Under the pieces are notes generated by a model that did no database searches, was not told the origin of the DNA, and saw only the letters and a program-made list of their open reading frames with translations. A stretch of 50,254 nt of DNA from Chara braunii (Eukaryota; Streptophyta; Charophyceae; Charales; Characeae): the NCBI GenBank assembly GCA_003427395.1, contig BFEA01000395.1:1451048-1501301 (forward strand), written 5' to 3'. The position numbers were made by a program, and so were the translations under genes. Positions 1-12,680 of this stretch are shown piece after piece; positions within the stretch are counted from its first letter, which is position 1, and each line of letters begins with the position of its first letter.

Positions 1-39
1 AAAAAAAAAAAAAAAAAAAGAAAAGCACAAATATGCCAC

Positions 40-378
40 TTGCATACGCAAAGTGAGATAAAGCAAAGGATACAAGAATTCAACAAAAGTTGGCTTGGGG
101 GGGAATCAGGGGTGAAGATAGGAAAGGTGGAATGGAGTGGGGAAGGAAGAGGACATGGGAGGACGCAGGGCAACAAGTACAGACTCATCTTCCACGACTG
201 GACCAAGCTAGATGGCTCAATCCCAATGCGACCATGTGATGAATTCCCGGACTTCTTCCCCCCCCCTGCAAATAGCCTAGTAGGAATAGACTGGTACGGG
301 GGAGAAAGATGGGAAGGAACGGGGCCTATCCGGGACAGAATGACTGAGGTACAGATGGGGAAAGGTTTCAAGTGGTAA
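40..378 (+). pseudogene. LINE ORF2 C-terminal tail fragment
   Basis: This reading frame of about 112 codons is the extreme C-terminus of a LINE reverse transcriptase. It aligns with the last ~95 residues of the LINE-C ORF2 frame at 17734-18651 (-). Shared features are a W-L-G block near the start, an F-x-D/E-W-T-K block mid-way, a P-x-R-P-x-D/S-x-F-P-D-x-F-P-P block, and a terminal W-Y-G. It also matches the copy at 44190-44767. The catalytic domains lie off the window or were lost by 5' truncation. The frame is open to its TAA stop, but the fragment cannot encode a working protein. Confidence 0.7.
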
Positions 379-495
379 ACCTTCTTGGGTGAAAGGTAGT
401 TGGGCCCGAGACAGAAGGACTGAGGTACATGTGGGGAAAGGGTTAAGCGACAGATAAATGAGGTGGTAAATCTTCTTGGGTAAAAGGTAGTTGGG
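333..495 (+). repeat. Tandem duplication in LINE 3' UTR
   Basis: Two adjacent copies of a ~74-bp unit (333-406 and 407-495) start with a GACAGAA-GACTGAGGTACA block and end with AAAGGTAGTTGGG. The second copy carries about 15 extra bases. The duplication spans the ORF2 stop codon at 376-378. A comparable duplication lies at the same place in the LINE copy at 44368-44457. Confidence 0.7.
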
Positions 496-837
496 AGAGG
501 AAGAAACTAGCCCCTCAGCAGTTGATATCTGGTGCCTAATACAGGGCGAAGAGGTTTCTCCTTTTTTTTCAACCGCCTGCATAGTCGGCAGATTTTTCAA
601 AACAAGAGGACTTAATTCACCAGATCAGTAAGAAGTAGAAACTCCAGAAGTGGAAGGGATGATTTTTGCAACCCCAACAAACTCAGTCCTGAAAAAAAGA
701 AAAGAAAAAAAGAAGACTTTTAACTCAAGTTTGGTTAGGAATTCTGACACGAGTCTGAGGCAAAAGTGGTTTGCATTGTTATTCTGCATAGCATATATAT
801 TATATATTTTTCAGATTTTTTTTTTTTTTTTTTTTTA

Positions 838-985
838 ATGGTCCAGACATTTCTGGACCTGCTTACCGGTCCGGAACCATGCATGTCTGGAGGTCCGGAT
901 ATGTCCGGAAGTCCAGACGTCTGGACCTGACCGGACATGTGTCCGGTTCCCGGAAATGAGATGTCCGGGTCCAGGTCCGGCGTAG
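838..985. repeat. TCCGGA/GTCCAGAC-rich palindromic cluster
   Basis: About 150 bp built almost entirely of short overlapping words GTCCGGA, TCCAGAC, GTCTGGAC and their complements, some arranged as palindromes (for example GTCCAGACGTCTGGAC). A poly-T tract precedes it at 818-837. No coding signal is visible. It could be a decayed fold-back element. Confidence 0.5.
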
Positions 986-1147
986 CCATAAAGAAAGATA
1001 GATTGTTTCGTTGTAGTTGCACCGACTCATCAGGAGGCTGAACCCTCAACAATCTGCAGAATCTCGGTATTTGATGGTTTGGGTCACGGACCCTTGTTGA
1101 AGGCAGACTGTCCCCATGTGGAACATAGCAGTGGGCAGCCACCCTGT

Positions 1148-1447
1148 GGAGCACAAGGCAACGCAGTAGCGGCAACCCGGCTGCACAACGCCAAAAACGA
1201 CTGCAAGGAACGACACGGGAAGCAGAAGAAGACAGGTTAACAGCACAGCAACCGTGTAGTGAAGCACAAGGCAACACAAGCAAGACATCCACACTGCAAG
1301 AGACGACAGGGCAAGCGGACCAGCAGCTCGGCAACTGTGCAGTGAGGCACAAGGCAACCGACATACCAGGCATGCAAGCAGCAACCACGGAAGGCACGAC
1401 CAGTGGATGGGCAGCAAGGCAGCGGAGCAGCGAAGCACAAGGCAACA
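1148..1447 (+). repeat. Degenerate ~80-110 bp direct repeats
   Basis: The word G(A)RGCACAAGGCAAC recurs at about 1148, 1261, 1343 and 1433, each time followed by CA-rich, GCAGC-rich sequence, so the spacing is 113, 82 and 90 bases. The long minus-strand reading frames across it are Cys/Leu-rich and repetitive and look like by-products of the repeat. It lies just upstream of the LINE-A coding remains and may be old 5' UTR, but this is a guess. Confidence 0.45.
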
Positions 1448-1758
1448 CCAACAACGCAGCCACACCACACAATGAACACATCAACTTGCAGAGAATCACA
1501 TGCGAAGCAAGCAGGACAGGCAGCAAGGCAGCGACAGAGTGCAGATAAGGAAGTCCACACATCCAACACGGAGCAAAGCGGCACATGACCTACTCACATC
1601 ACGATTGAACGCCGCAGACTGTTGGTTCCCACCACCCACTGAGCCAGGGAGACACTCCGACGACCATCCATCATAACCCACAGGCAACTCAGACATCCTG
1701 AACCAAGTGCCCTCCCTAAGAGTGCAGTAGGCACTCCAAATGAGGACCCACCGACTGT

Positions 1759-2802
1759 TTGGCACTGCTAGAGGGTGCTCAACTAGAGACAAAAAGTGCC
1801 ACAATAGACCCATCAGTAAACCGTATTTCTCGATCTTCTAGTACCCCAAACTTATCAGAAGCAACACCAATCCAGGAATTGATGCTGGATCACAACCTGG
1901 TAGAACCCCATAGAATCCTACATCCCAACAAGAGAACTTTCACCTTAGTCAAGAAAAACCATGCCAACCATATGGCCTTCTCATGAATAGACTACTTTCT
2001 AGTGTCTGAAGTCATGATGGGGGCAGTCAAGGAAGCCGAAGTGTTACCGTTGGCTCCATATTCAGGACTGGATCACAAACCAACTGAATTGGTCCTATGC
2101 TTTGACCAAGTGGTTAAAAAGGGAGCCAGCTTCCACAAGCTCAACAATTCCCTCCTGTTGAGCCAAACCTTCCAAAGTGAAGTATGCGACTGCTGGGAAG
2201 GGTTGAGGTTGGTGCGTCTAAGCACTGTTCCTCGATGGGAATGGTTTCAGAAGAGCTATTCGACCCTATCAGACACCGTGGCCAAAATCTCTAGGAAGCT
2301 AGCGTCGATAAGGAAACAAAGAAAGCAATCACTAGAATTTGCATTGAAAATAACAGAAACTAACCTGATGAACAACCCCGCCTCTCAACTGTATATCGAG
2401 ATTTTCGACAAGGCTCGAGAGGAACTGGCCATGTGGAAATGGTGGGACCTGAAAGGCCTTCAAATAAGAGCAAGAATGTGCGAGTACGAACTCAGCGACT
2501 CAATGACTAAACACTTCTTTGCCCGAATCAAAGCGAATTCGAGAGCTGACACGATAGAAGGCCTAAGGTCATACGCAGCTCCCGAAACCGTGAAATCAGA
2601 CAGCGAAGGGATGTTAGAGATAACAAACAATTTCTACAAGGATCTATACCACTCTAAGATTGGATCACCAATACCCATCAATGTCAGAGAGGCAAGGCAG
2701 AAAATGCTACACTACTTAGAGCGAACAATATCAGCCGACCAGGCTGAAACTCTCGACAAACCAATCCATCAGAAGAAATACATCGGGCTCTACAAAGCAT
2801 GA
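1759..2802 (+). pseudogene. LINE-A EEP endonuclease C-terminal part and linker
   Basis: The frame runs through a single TGA at 1984-1986. Sequence on both sides reads as the end of an EEP (AP-endonuclease-like) domain, with an N-P-N-K-R strand, then I-D-Y-F-L-V-S just after the stop, then a G-L-D-H in place of the usual S-D-H. This enzyme nicks target DNA during LINE integration. The N-terminal catalytic residues (Q-E-T-H and G-D-x-N blocks, visible in LINE-C) are missing. After about residue 90 the frame is the charged linker before RT. It ends at a frameshift near 2770, where the frame resumed at 2858 becomes the better match. Confidence 0.7.
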
Positions 2803-2857
2803 ACAACAACAAAACTCTAGAAATTGATGGGTTAACAAAAAAATTCTGGGAAAAATT

Positions 2858-5071
2858 TTGCCCTTGCTAGGAAGTGACTTGCTAAACTTCTATAATGACA
2901 GCTGGTCTAAGGGGGGGCTGGGTAATTTACTCAGCAGCAGCGTGGTCACGCTACTTTACAAAAAGGGTGAAAAAGACGACATCAAAAATTACAGGCCCAT
3001 TTCGTTGTTAACCCTCCCATACAAGATCCTGGCCAAGACCCTGTCCAATCGGATCATTAGGATCACCAACAAATGTTTCCACATCGACCAAACAGGATTC
3101 ATCCGGGGTCGTTACATTCTAGATAATGTTATGGCACTGAACAAGTCAGTAAGAAAAATCAGAGAAAGGAAAATAAATGCCGCCATTCTCTTCTTTGATT
3201 TTGAGAAAGCACACGATCAAGTCAACTGGGACTTTATGGAAGCAAGCACGGAAAGAATGGGAGTCGGACCGAACTTCAGAAAGTGGGTCAGGATACTATA
3301 TAAGGATGCAGTTGGCTGTGTCCAAGTCAACGGACTATTGTCAGATTGCTACCCGATATCCCGCTCGGTCCACCAAGGGGACCCGTTGGCCCCGTCAATC
3401 TTTCTATTCGTAATGGAGGCAATCACATCCTTCCTGCGCAAGGATCCATCAATTCAGAGACTAGCCAGCACCGACGTAGGCTCTGCCCACCAGATGGATA
3501 TTCCCGCAGCTATCATGTTCACAGACGATTTAACGGTTCTGATCAGAGCATCAGACTCTTCCTTCATAACACTAGCTAAAGCAATGGAAGCATTCAGATT
3601 AGCGTCAAAGATGAAGATCAACTGGGGGACAACAATTGGCTAGTGGCTTTCCGAGGACGAACCCCTTTCTCTCCAAGGAGTTGAGGCGGCTATGACATGG
3701 CAAACACCGGACACACCCACTCGTTATCTGGGTATCCTGATGACGAAAGAAGGGCTGGCGGCCCAAATGGGCCCTTCCATGCTGGTCAAACAGATTAACA
3801 AAATCGGAAGGTGGGGCAACACCTTCACTTCCCTTATTGGTCGAGCGCTGGTCCTCAATGCGTCGGTTTTCTCAATGATGTGGTACATTGCTTCTATTTG
3901 GACAGTTGCCGATGGCTCGATTAAGGAGCTGAACAGACAAGCTAGGATTTACCTATGGACAGGAGACCCCAACAAAGACAAGGGCATATCTAAGATAGCC
4001 TGGCACTATGTTACAAGGAGGCCACGAGATGGGGGCCTAGGAATCATTGACCCCGGAACAGAAACGAAAGCTCTGCAAATCAAATGGATCATCAAACTGC
4101 TGATGAATCCGGACAACGCCTGGAACAAGTTGGCACTGGATAGTATCAGGTCTGTAGCACCAGTACCCTCCCCGAATGATATGCCAGGCCTGTTTTGGGT
4201 AATGAACAAAGAATGGGTGATATCTACAAGAGGGAGGAATCAGACGAGGAATAACAGACTCGAAGACCATCGACCGCCCACCCCTTACTGGCCGGCACTG
4301 CTTCGATCGTGGAGGAAAATAATCCCCAACAAGATAAACAAACCTAAATCCAAGGATGAAGTACTAAGACAACCGCTCTTCGGAAATGAATGCCTAACAA
4401 ACGAGGCCAACAACCCACTTTTCCTAGAACAGAGGTGGCTATCCTGGATCAAGAACGGTATCTGGAAAGTAGATCACTTGTCGAAGGAGGACAAAAAAGA
4501 CTGGATAATGGAACAAGAAGTTAGTGCCCGACTGAAAGGATGCCACAGACGAGAGACCAATCTTCAGTACATACTAAGTCGTATTCCACAGGAGTGGAAA
4601 GATATCCTGGTAAAAGATGATTCGTGGATACCGGGCGAGTGGGGTCTTATGATTCAAGACACATCCCCTTCTAGAGCCTATCAATTCTCCCACATGCAGC
4701 AAGGCTCACACACCAGAGCCACTTTCCTTTCCTTCCCGGTCTCCTTCACCAATACGGATATGCCAGCTATTTCGAACTGCAATGTAGAATCATCTATACT
4801 AGATTCCTTCCTCCTCAGGAAAGTAAGGGTCCTAGGTACATGGCCAAAGGCAATTTTCAGACCGGACACTGCAATCCGGTCCTTGGAGTTCGACCCTGCG
4901 GAATGGGCCTGGAAACCAAATACTACCAGCAACTTCAAGTCAAAGATCCCGATCCAGGATTACTCAGTCAAACTTGGGTACAGACTGTCTCCAAAGACCA
5001 AAAATCCAGACTTGATCATCAAAAACAGACGGCGGAACCTCGTGGGTCAAGAAGCAAACAAAGTTACATGA
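2858..5071 (+). pseudogene. LINE-A reverse transcriptase and connection region
   Basis: One frame, interrupted only by TAG at 3641-3643, encodes a LINE-type RT. Visible in order are a Y-K-K-G-(E)KDDIKNYRPISLL block (fingers), a T-G-F-I-x-G-R block, motif A as FFDFEKAHDQVNW, a QGDPLAPSIF block, and the catalytic motif C as FTDD (about 3520-3535). After the stop come the thumb (RYLGILMT) and a long connection region with an LRQPLFGNE block also found in LINE-B. The catalytic aspartates are retained, so the damage is the stops. The frame ends at TGA 5069-5071 and resumes in the same frame. Confidence 0.85.
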
Positions 5072-5152
5072 ATCCATTGGGAAAAATTCAAACGTATCAG
5101 ACCAATCAAGATTAGAAGTCTGCAATGGCTGATTGTATACGCAGCCCTACCG

Positions 5153-5743
5153 GTGAACCAATGGCTGCACATTAGACGGAAAGCCACAGTCCCAGACAGC
5201 TCGGAATTATGTATAGTCTGCTCCGAAGGTGCAGTAGAAGATGTAGTCCACTGCCTAGTGCTTTGCAAAGAGGCGACCGAATACTGGGCGAGAGCTTCTT
5301 CACTCTGGGATTCCCTCTTCACATCTCCCTTCCCCGAACAACCCATTCAACTGCTCCTCTTGACTAACATCCCTGATCAGGCACGGAAGACTGAGAGGAT
5401 CTGGTTTGAACTCATCAGGAAAGTGACCCTATGGGTCATATGGAAGGAGAGATGCAGCAGAACAATTGAAGGACGGTCCAACCCATGGGAGAAGGTGTGG
5501 ATAGAAACTAAAACAATGATTCAAGGTGAGATCCTTTGCAGATGGCGGAAGATCAAACAAGCCTGGACAGAAGACGAAGAACAGCGGAACAAGGAGAGGC
5601 AGAGATTCTATAGGAACTGGCTGGTCAATGACAAGGTTACAGAATTACAACAGGATCGGGTATGCTGGAAAGAATGGCATAACTCAATTCCAGAAAGGGG
5701 TTCCCAACATCAGACAACGGTGGAAGGCATAACCACATCTTAG
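5153..5743 (+). pseudogene. LINE-A zf-RVT zinc domain and C-terminal tail
   Basis: This is the in-frame continuation of the RT frame after TGA 5069-5071; bases 5072-5152 are open and read through a SLQWL block. The zf-RVT zinc-binding residues are visible as C-x2-C, then H-C-x3-C about 10 residues later, followed by a V-I-W-K-E-R-C helix and a charged, Glu/Arg-rich helical tail. LINE-B (7997-8569) and LINE-C (17734-18651) have the same order. The domain is typical of plant LINE ORF2 C-termini and is thought to help bind RNA or DNA. Confidence 0.8.
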
Positions 5744-6320
5744 GCAGCAAGGGGATAAATACAATCCTCAAGTGACCCAGGGGGTACAGACAACGTGGGG
5801 AAAAGGAGGACAAGTTGGAGAGGATGATAATACTGAAGCATGAACGGGGGTTGCAAAGAAAGATCTTATCTCAGAGGTCTGGAAGCTGACGAACACCCTG
5901 CCAGTTTCCAAGTTTGATGATCGGAGGATAGGAACGCAGGTTGAGGGTTTAGGGTTTAAGGATAAACGGTTGACCATCCAAAGGGGGGCGAAGAGGTGTA
6001 TGGGGAGGAATCAGGTTGGGTAAGGACAACAGATGCGCTCCTTCTAGGGTCAAAGGCATTATCTGACAGATCTGGAAGCCGGGTCTGAGAGGAAAGAGAG
6101 GGACAAGGCAAGCTGACAGTCAATCCTCCCACGGTGGAGCAATCAATGCTGCTCAGGGGTCCTTCGGCCTGACGGAGGGAAGCGTGTGTGAGTGGTCATT
6201 GATGTAATGTATAATTTGACTTGCCGGTGGAATAGGAACCGGACTGACGCTCCCCAGAATAGAAGGAGCCAGGACCATAAGGCCCTGTTTTTTTTTTTTT
6301 AAAAAAGAAAAAAAAACACA
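5744..6320 (+). other. LINE-A 3' UTR and A-rich tail
   Basis: The last ~250 bases (from about 6035) match 9965-10220 closely, including a GGAGCAATCAATGCTGCTC block, CTTGCCGGTGGAATAGGAAC and the terminal CATAAGGCCCT, followed by a T-run and then A-rich sequence. The shared end defines the LINE-A family 3' terminus. A telomere-like AGGGTTTAGGGTTTA lies at 5945-5959 and is repeated in the other copy. Confidence 0.75.
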
Positions 6321-6358
6321 AGAAAAAAAAAGGGAAAAAAACAAACATACCAAAAACT

Positions 6359-6361
<3 letters not shown>

Positions 6362-6426
<65 letters not shown>

Positions 6427-6433
6427 GTGTGTG
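6362..6433 (+). repeat. (GT)n microsatellite
   Basis: About 72 bases of nearly pure GT dinucleotide directly follow the A-rich tail of LINE-A. The long reading frames crossing it are artefacts of the repeat. Confidence 0.95.
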
Positions 6434-7194
6434 AGACAATGTGTTATATTTTCACACACTGTATTATGTTGTACTCATAGCATACTATGCTATGACATAT
6501 GGACCGCTGCGCCATCATTCCAAATACTACACTCATTGCTCTGCCCATTTTTCACACCTTGCCGGTCTCTATTTCTTCAAGGAAAATTGGCACCTATCAA
6601 TGTTGCTCGTCATTCTTTTTCTTTTCCTTCAAGCAAGATTGGCACCTATCAATATCCCTCGTCATTCATACACTATTTCTATAATGATACGATTGCACCA
6701 CACCTAGGATCCAGAACAGAAAAAGAAGTCGAATTCGTCAAGAAAAGGAAAAGCATCGAGCATCCAGCAATCAGCAGGCTAAGACAAGGAAAGTGCGACG
6801 TCGGCCATCAGGAACAGTAAGTACAGGGAAGCAGTCATGGGGTTAGGTATCATCAGGAGAGAGATACTAGATTCAATAGTAATAAATCCCATCCTCTATC
6901 ATGCATGTCATTAACAAACTGTTATCTTCTAGTCAAAAATTTCCGACGCTGCAACCCTTCCACTACCGACAAACTCTCCGATCCATGCGGATCCAGAGTA
7001 GTCTTTGATCCATACTTTCTGGCCTTGGATCCATCCATGCGTGCCCTCCAGCTTTTCATACCTTTGAAGAACTTCCAGCCATCAAAGAAACAAATAACAA
7101 CATTGAAATTCAAACATAATTGTTATTATTTTGCTGTTAATTAAAGTCAAGAAAGTAGTGGAATCCAAGAAGGAAAGAAGGGGGGAGACTGGCA
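6434..7194. other. No gene seen; 51-bp tandem duplication
   Basis: I see no supported coding sequence here. Two copies of a 51-bp unit containing TTGGCACCTATCAAT and ending CTCGTCATTC lie at about 6578-6628 and 6629-6666 (second copy partial). The rest is unremarkable, fairly AT-rich sequence. Confidence 0.5.
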
Positions 7195-8569
7195 AAGGAC
7201 AAAGACCCCACAAGCGAGCACTGGGCCATACTAATAAAACACTGGAGGACTTGTTTCCCGCAAAAGATAAGAACACCAAGAATAAGAGAAGTTCTGAGGC
7301 AGCCGCTTTTTGGGAACCCCTTGTTAACGGACCAAAACCACAAACCATGGTCCTTAAACACAAAAGACAAGCATTGGAGGAAATGGATGAGCAAAGTAGT
7401 GTGGAAAATAGAAGATTTATGGAACTCAGAGGAAAACAGATGGCTGACAGCACAGGACCTCAGAACTAAACTCAAAGGGATTCACAAACTGAAAGAACAG
7501 TTAGGAAGTCTATTGGAAAGCGTCCCACTGAAATGGGTTCTCCTCCTGAGGAGCAAAAACAAGTGGGCAGTGGGGGACTGGGCCACAAGAACTGAATCAG
7601 ACCCCCCAACCATTGCTTATAAGCTGCTCCAAATGACAGATGCAGAAGATGGGAAGGCAGAGTTCGCCGCGTACGAACTAGCGGAAGTGCACCAGTCAAG
7701 GTAATAGAACCACGGACAACGCAAAAGCTCAACACTCTCAAAAGAGTACGATCATGCACACTCAAAAAGGGCAGAAAACAGAACCCTTCCAGCCAACCTG
7801 ATCTAAACGGAATTAGGTTATACAGACCAGACCTAGACATCAAAGACCTAGAAGTGGACCCAGCGGCATGCGGTTGGATGGTACCCAGCAATTCGAGGAG
7901 AGCCAAAAAGCTCACCCCAATATATGATTACGAAGTTAAAACGGGCTACAAACTGGGCAATCTCACAAAGGATCCTCTCCCAGTAATCTCAGAAAGGTGG
8001 AAAGAAACCTGGGTGAAAACGCAGGTTGGACAAATAAAATCCCATGGAGTCAGTACACAAAGATAAGACCGGTAAGAATCAGAAGTCTGCAGTGGCTCAT
8101 ACTATATTGGGCAGTGCCAGTCAACCAATGGTTGGCTAAAAGGAGAAAACAGGAAGATCCCCAACAACAAATGTCCCTGTGCGAGGTGTGCAACGACCAT
8201 GCTGAGGAGTATCTGGTCCACTGCTTAATATCCTGCCAGCAAGCACAAGAAGTGTGGAATAGAACAAAAAATCTCTGGCACAATCTAACGAACCGTAATC
8301 TCCCCAGCAGTCCACTGTATCTGTTAACGGGAAGACTGGAAAGTGAAGACCTAGAAGAAGGAGCGGTGGTAGTGGCGGACTTATGGAGGAGAGCAGCACT
8401 CTGGGCAATCTGGAAGGCAAGGTGTAAAGGCACCTTAGAAGGTCAATTGTCAAGCATAGAAGAGAAATGGGTGGAAATAAAAAGCATAATACAAACGGAA
8501 GTAAGAACTCGCTGGATCAAAGAGCAAAAGGAACAACAGAAGATAATACAATCAGACAAAAAAGATTGA
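7195..8569 (+). pseudogene. LINE-B ORF2 3' half (connection and zf-RVT), frameshifted
   Basis: Three frames must be joined to follow it. From about 7195 to 7704 it gives the connection region, with the VLRQPLFGN block identical to LINE-A, followed by a K-W-M-x-K-V-V-W-K-I-x-D-L-W helix. From about 7830 to 8010 comes a D-P-x-A-C-G-W block matching the corresponding region of LINE-A. From about 7997 to 8569 come SLQWL and the zf-RVT zinc residues (C-E-V-C and H-C-x3-C). The RT catalytic core is absent, so this is a 5'-truncated or rearranged copy. It is related to LINE-A but clearly diverged. Confidence 0.75.
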
Positions 8570-9359
8570 AGTCTGAGAAAATTAAAAAAAACATGGCTTT
8601 TAGAGGACAAAATTGCAAAAATAGAGGGAGGTACTCTACTTTTCACAAACTGGGGCTAACAACAAGAAAGGTTCTGCCTAACATCCACCCATCCACCGCG
8701 TCCCCTCATCTCCAGACTCGCCTAAACCACAACAAGTAAGTCCACTCCGACTAGGACCTCAGTACAGTAAGACTCACTCCCCGCCAACCATCTTCCTAAT
8801 GTAGGATGCACCTATTTTGCCCAGCACGGTCCAGTCCACATCCCCCATCAACCAGACCCCTCCTTACCCTATCCCAATGCTCCTCTATTACATCCTACCC
8901 CATATCCAAGAAATATAAAGGGTTGCCGTGGCCACCCAAGAAAGCAAGCTGCCCCGAGACTATCGAAGGCCTTGTCCCGCCAAGGGAAAGGTCATAGCAG
9001 AGACAAAGGCCTTTACTCAAGCAGAGAGTTCTGAAAAACAGCACAAAAGAGGGCGACCCAGTCCCGAGAAGGAAGTGCAGCAGAGGACGAACAAAGGAAA
9101 ACCCCAAGAGCCGGCAGGCAGGGACTAGGGAGGACGAACTGAAAAGCCTCGGCCACAAAGAGGAAGGATTGACACAAGTCAGATACACGGCGGAGAAGCC
9201 AGGCTACACGGGCAGTATTCGACAAGTCAAGGGAGGGTGTGGGCAATAAGGAGGCGCCGAGGTCTACCCAAAAGACAGGACACTGCAGGATTAATGAAAA
9301 CCAGGAGGCTCCAAGGAGAGAACATAAAGGTGATGGCAACAGATTGATGTTCCACTAAT
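8570..9359. other. Unassigned spacer between two LINE copies
   Basis: No protein similarity is recognisable. A weak V-W-A-I block near 9236 could be decayed LINE sequence belonging to the copy that becomes clear at 9370. Open frames on both strands are low-quality and I do not call them genes. Confidence 0.4.
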
Positions 9360-10248
9360 AGACGATACAAGCAGAGATCCTTTGCAAAGGGTGGAAGATC
9401 GAGCAAACCTAAGCAGGAAACGGGGAACAGTGAAAGAACGGGAGACTGAGGTTTTACAAGAATTGGTTGTTCAAACGGCAAGACTGCAGAGACACGAGAG
9501 GACCGTACCGGCAGGAAGGAGTGACATATCTCAGGGCTTGAAAGGAGCTCCAAATAGGGATTAACGGAGGTTGGAACAACCACTTCGTGAACATGAGATG
9601 ACAGCAATTACTGGAATGGCCGGCACAATCCAAACCAAGGACGAGGCTATCGACAACAGATAACTGTGGACGGACTAAACACATCCTGCTCAGATTCCCA
9701 TGAGAGTTTGACAAACCTAAAATACTACAGTCAGGGATGTACAGCATGGAGATGGACGGATGACAACAAAAGACCAGAACAAGGAGAAATGGTGGACTCA
9801 ACGGGAGGATGGAGTAGGGTACACAGGATGAGGGTTTAGGGTTTAAGCCTTAAGGTTTTTAGTGAGGATTTAAAAAAAGGGGGGACAAATAAAGTGGGAC
9901 AGAGGATATCATGCTTCACGGGCAGGGCAGATGAGTGGGGAGGGCACAGGCCAGTAGGGACAAGGGATAAGCTCTTTCTAGATGGCATTGCAATATTTGG
10001 CAGATCTGGCCTCCAGACCTGAGAGGAAAGAGGGTGTCAAGGCAAGCTGACAGTTAATCCTCCACCATGGTGGAGCAATCAATGCTGCTCAGGGGTCCTT
10101 CGGCCAAACGGAAGGAAGCGTGTGTGATGTTCAAAGTAATGTATACTCCGACTTGCCGGTGGAATAGGAACCGGACTGACGCTCCCCAGAATAGAAGGAG
10201 CCAGGACCATAAGGCCCTNTTTAAAAAAAAAAAAAAAAAAAAAAAAAA
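9360..10248 (+). mobile_element. Second LINE-A-family 3' end, truncated
   Basis: From about 9370 the DNA matches LINE-A at 5529 onward (GAGATCCTTTGC and the following K-I-x-Q and R-F-Y-x-N-W-L residues), but with stops in the frame. It repeats sequence already passed in LINE-B, so it is a separate copy. The 3' UTR carries the same AGGGTTTAGGGTTTA (9831-9845) and the same terminal CATAAGGCCCT. A poly-A tract of about 25 follows (10223-10248), with one ambiguous base at 10219. Confidence 0.75.
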
Positions 10249-10960
10249 GGTCAAGAAAGGAGTCCATTTTTCTTACCTAAATTGCATTGCCCCCAACTTG
10301 GGGGCAACGATCACCAATGACTTCCCCCACTGTGATGTCCTTTTGCCTAATTAGTCCAACTACCGGTAGTCGTATAATCCCTCCTTTCGTATATAGAGGA
10401 GTATATATGTTCTCCCCACCGTGCCCACCCGTATAGCTCCTCCGCCTCCTTTTCTTGCTACACCGTGAATCCCTTTCCCCTTTTGCTCGCTCCCGGCAGA
10501 ATCCAAAAGGAATTTTCCTCTTTGCTCCACTAATACCTCGGCTCAGTCTGGCTTCCACCATTGTGTGAGTACGCTAGGCCATACCGCTCCTAAGATGAAG
10601 AGAATCAAAGTGTGAGAGGCTGGCAAAGGTGAGTACGATGGGCGGCTCGGAGATAGCGAAAAGAGCCTTCGGCATATCTCACACTCACGTGCAACCTGGC
10701 TTGTACAGCAGGAGGAGGTGACACTTTTTGCTCCCATGCCACACGACCGCTTATCAGAGGGACTTGCTTCTTGTAGTCACGCCTTTAGTCACCACTGATT
10801 AGCCCATGCTACTACAAATACCGGTAGTATTACTCAGTGCAGCCGCACAACAAAAGTTTCAAGCCCCATCATCCATACTGTTATTAAATGCTTGGTCTGA
10901 GTTAACCCCTCTCGTGTGAACTGGTGGTTTAATGGGATATGCACACAGTGGCTGCCTCCT
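10249..10960. other. No gene seen; short hairpin
   Basis: No supported coding sequence. A perfect 8-bp stem with 5-base loop, TTGCCCCC-AACTT-GGGGGCAA, lies at 10287-10307. Palindromic ACTACCGGTAGT-like words occur at about 10361 and 10822. This could be the 3' flank of the minus-strand gene that ends at 10961. Confidence 0.4.
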
Positions 10961-12004
<1,044 letters not shown>

Positions 12005-12680
12005 TGCTTTTGGACGGAAGCCCGCGGGGGATGGAGCCGGAGTGTTTGGAACAGTCTGCAGCCTCAGGGTGACCCGGCAGTTAATAGTAGGACTAGCACA
12101 TCAGGCAAAGCCTCAATTCCGGGGGTTCTCTTACCACCAGTTGCAGGGTTAGCTAGATCATTGTTGCATACTAGTGAATACCTTCACCAAGTATGGGCAG
12201 AACCAAAGATCAACCAATATAGGATGAGCATATATGCAGCGGAAGTCTGAGATATGGACTGCCTCACATAGATGGAACTCACCTAGACATCACTCAACAC
12301 ACAAGCAATCGTGAGATGGTGGGGTCTGAAGCCATACATAGATGATGCTTCAGCCCCGTACACCCATACGCAGATGAATGGTGGGAGGAGAGATGATGGA
12401 GGTGGGAGATAGGGACAGCACCAGATGTCACCGAAATAGAATCCAAAATGTCACCGATATAGTTGCCCAAAATGTCACCGAACAAAATCAGAATGTCGTT
12501 GACATAAGTCACCAACGTCGGAGGTACAGAATCCTAATGTAACTGATTTCCGATCTGCGATGCCGCCAGGTATCAATCCCAACTATCTCCAATGTCTCAA
12601 ATCTGGTACGTATCACATCCTCCTACCACCGAAGTCCAATCACTGATCTCTGTCCAACTCGTATCAATAGTCTCCAGTCT
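12005..12680. other. No gene seen; short ATGTCACCGA repeats
   Basis: No coding similarity recognised. ATGTCACCGA recurs at 12425, 12449 and 12472, with a degenerate copy at 12493, a small minisatellite of about 23-bp period. Confidence 0.45.

Larger units (their letters stand above)
1..716 (+). mobile_element. 5'-truncated LINE 3' end (LINE-C family)
   Basis: This is the 3' end of a non-LTR retrotransposon running off the left edge. Bases 40-378 encode the last part of ORF2. Downstream, bases about 520-570 match the 3' UTR of LINE-C at 17407-17520 (read on the minus strand) around the motif ATCTGGYGCC and a following GCGAAG-GGTTT block. An A-rich tract at 693-716 may be the tail. The family assignment rests on both the protein and the UTR match; the exact 3' boundary is uncertain. 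Confidence 0.65.
1741..6320 (+). mobile_element. LINE-A, nearly full ORF2 plus 3' UTR, decayed
   Basis: A non-LTR retrotransposon in plus orientation. In order it has the C-terminal half of an endonuclease/exonuclease/phosphatase (EEP) domain, reverse transcriptase, connection region, zf-RVT zinc domain, a basic C-terminal tail, and a 3' UTR ending at an A-rich tract near 6320. ORF1 and the first half of EEP are not recognisable. In-frame stops lie at 1984-1986, 3641-3643 and 5069-5071, and a frameshift lies near 2770, so the copy is dead. The layout is that of L1-like plant LINEs without an RNase H domain; the clade is inference. Confidence 0.85.

Noticed and set aside
735-1586. 283-codon minus-strand frame, Cys/Leu-rich
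   Set aside because: It spans poly-T, the TCCGGA patch and the degenerate repeats; its repetitive composition is explained by them and no domain is visible.
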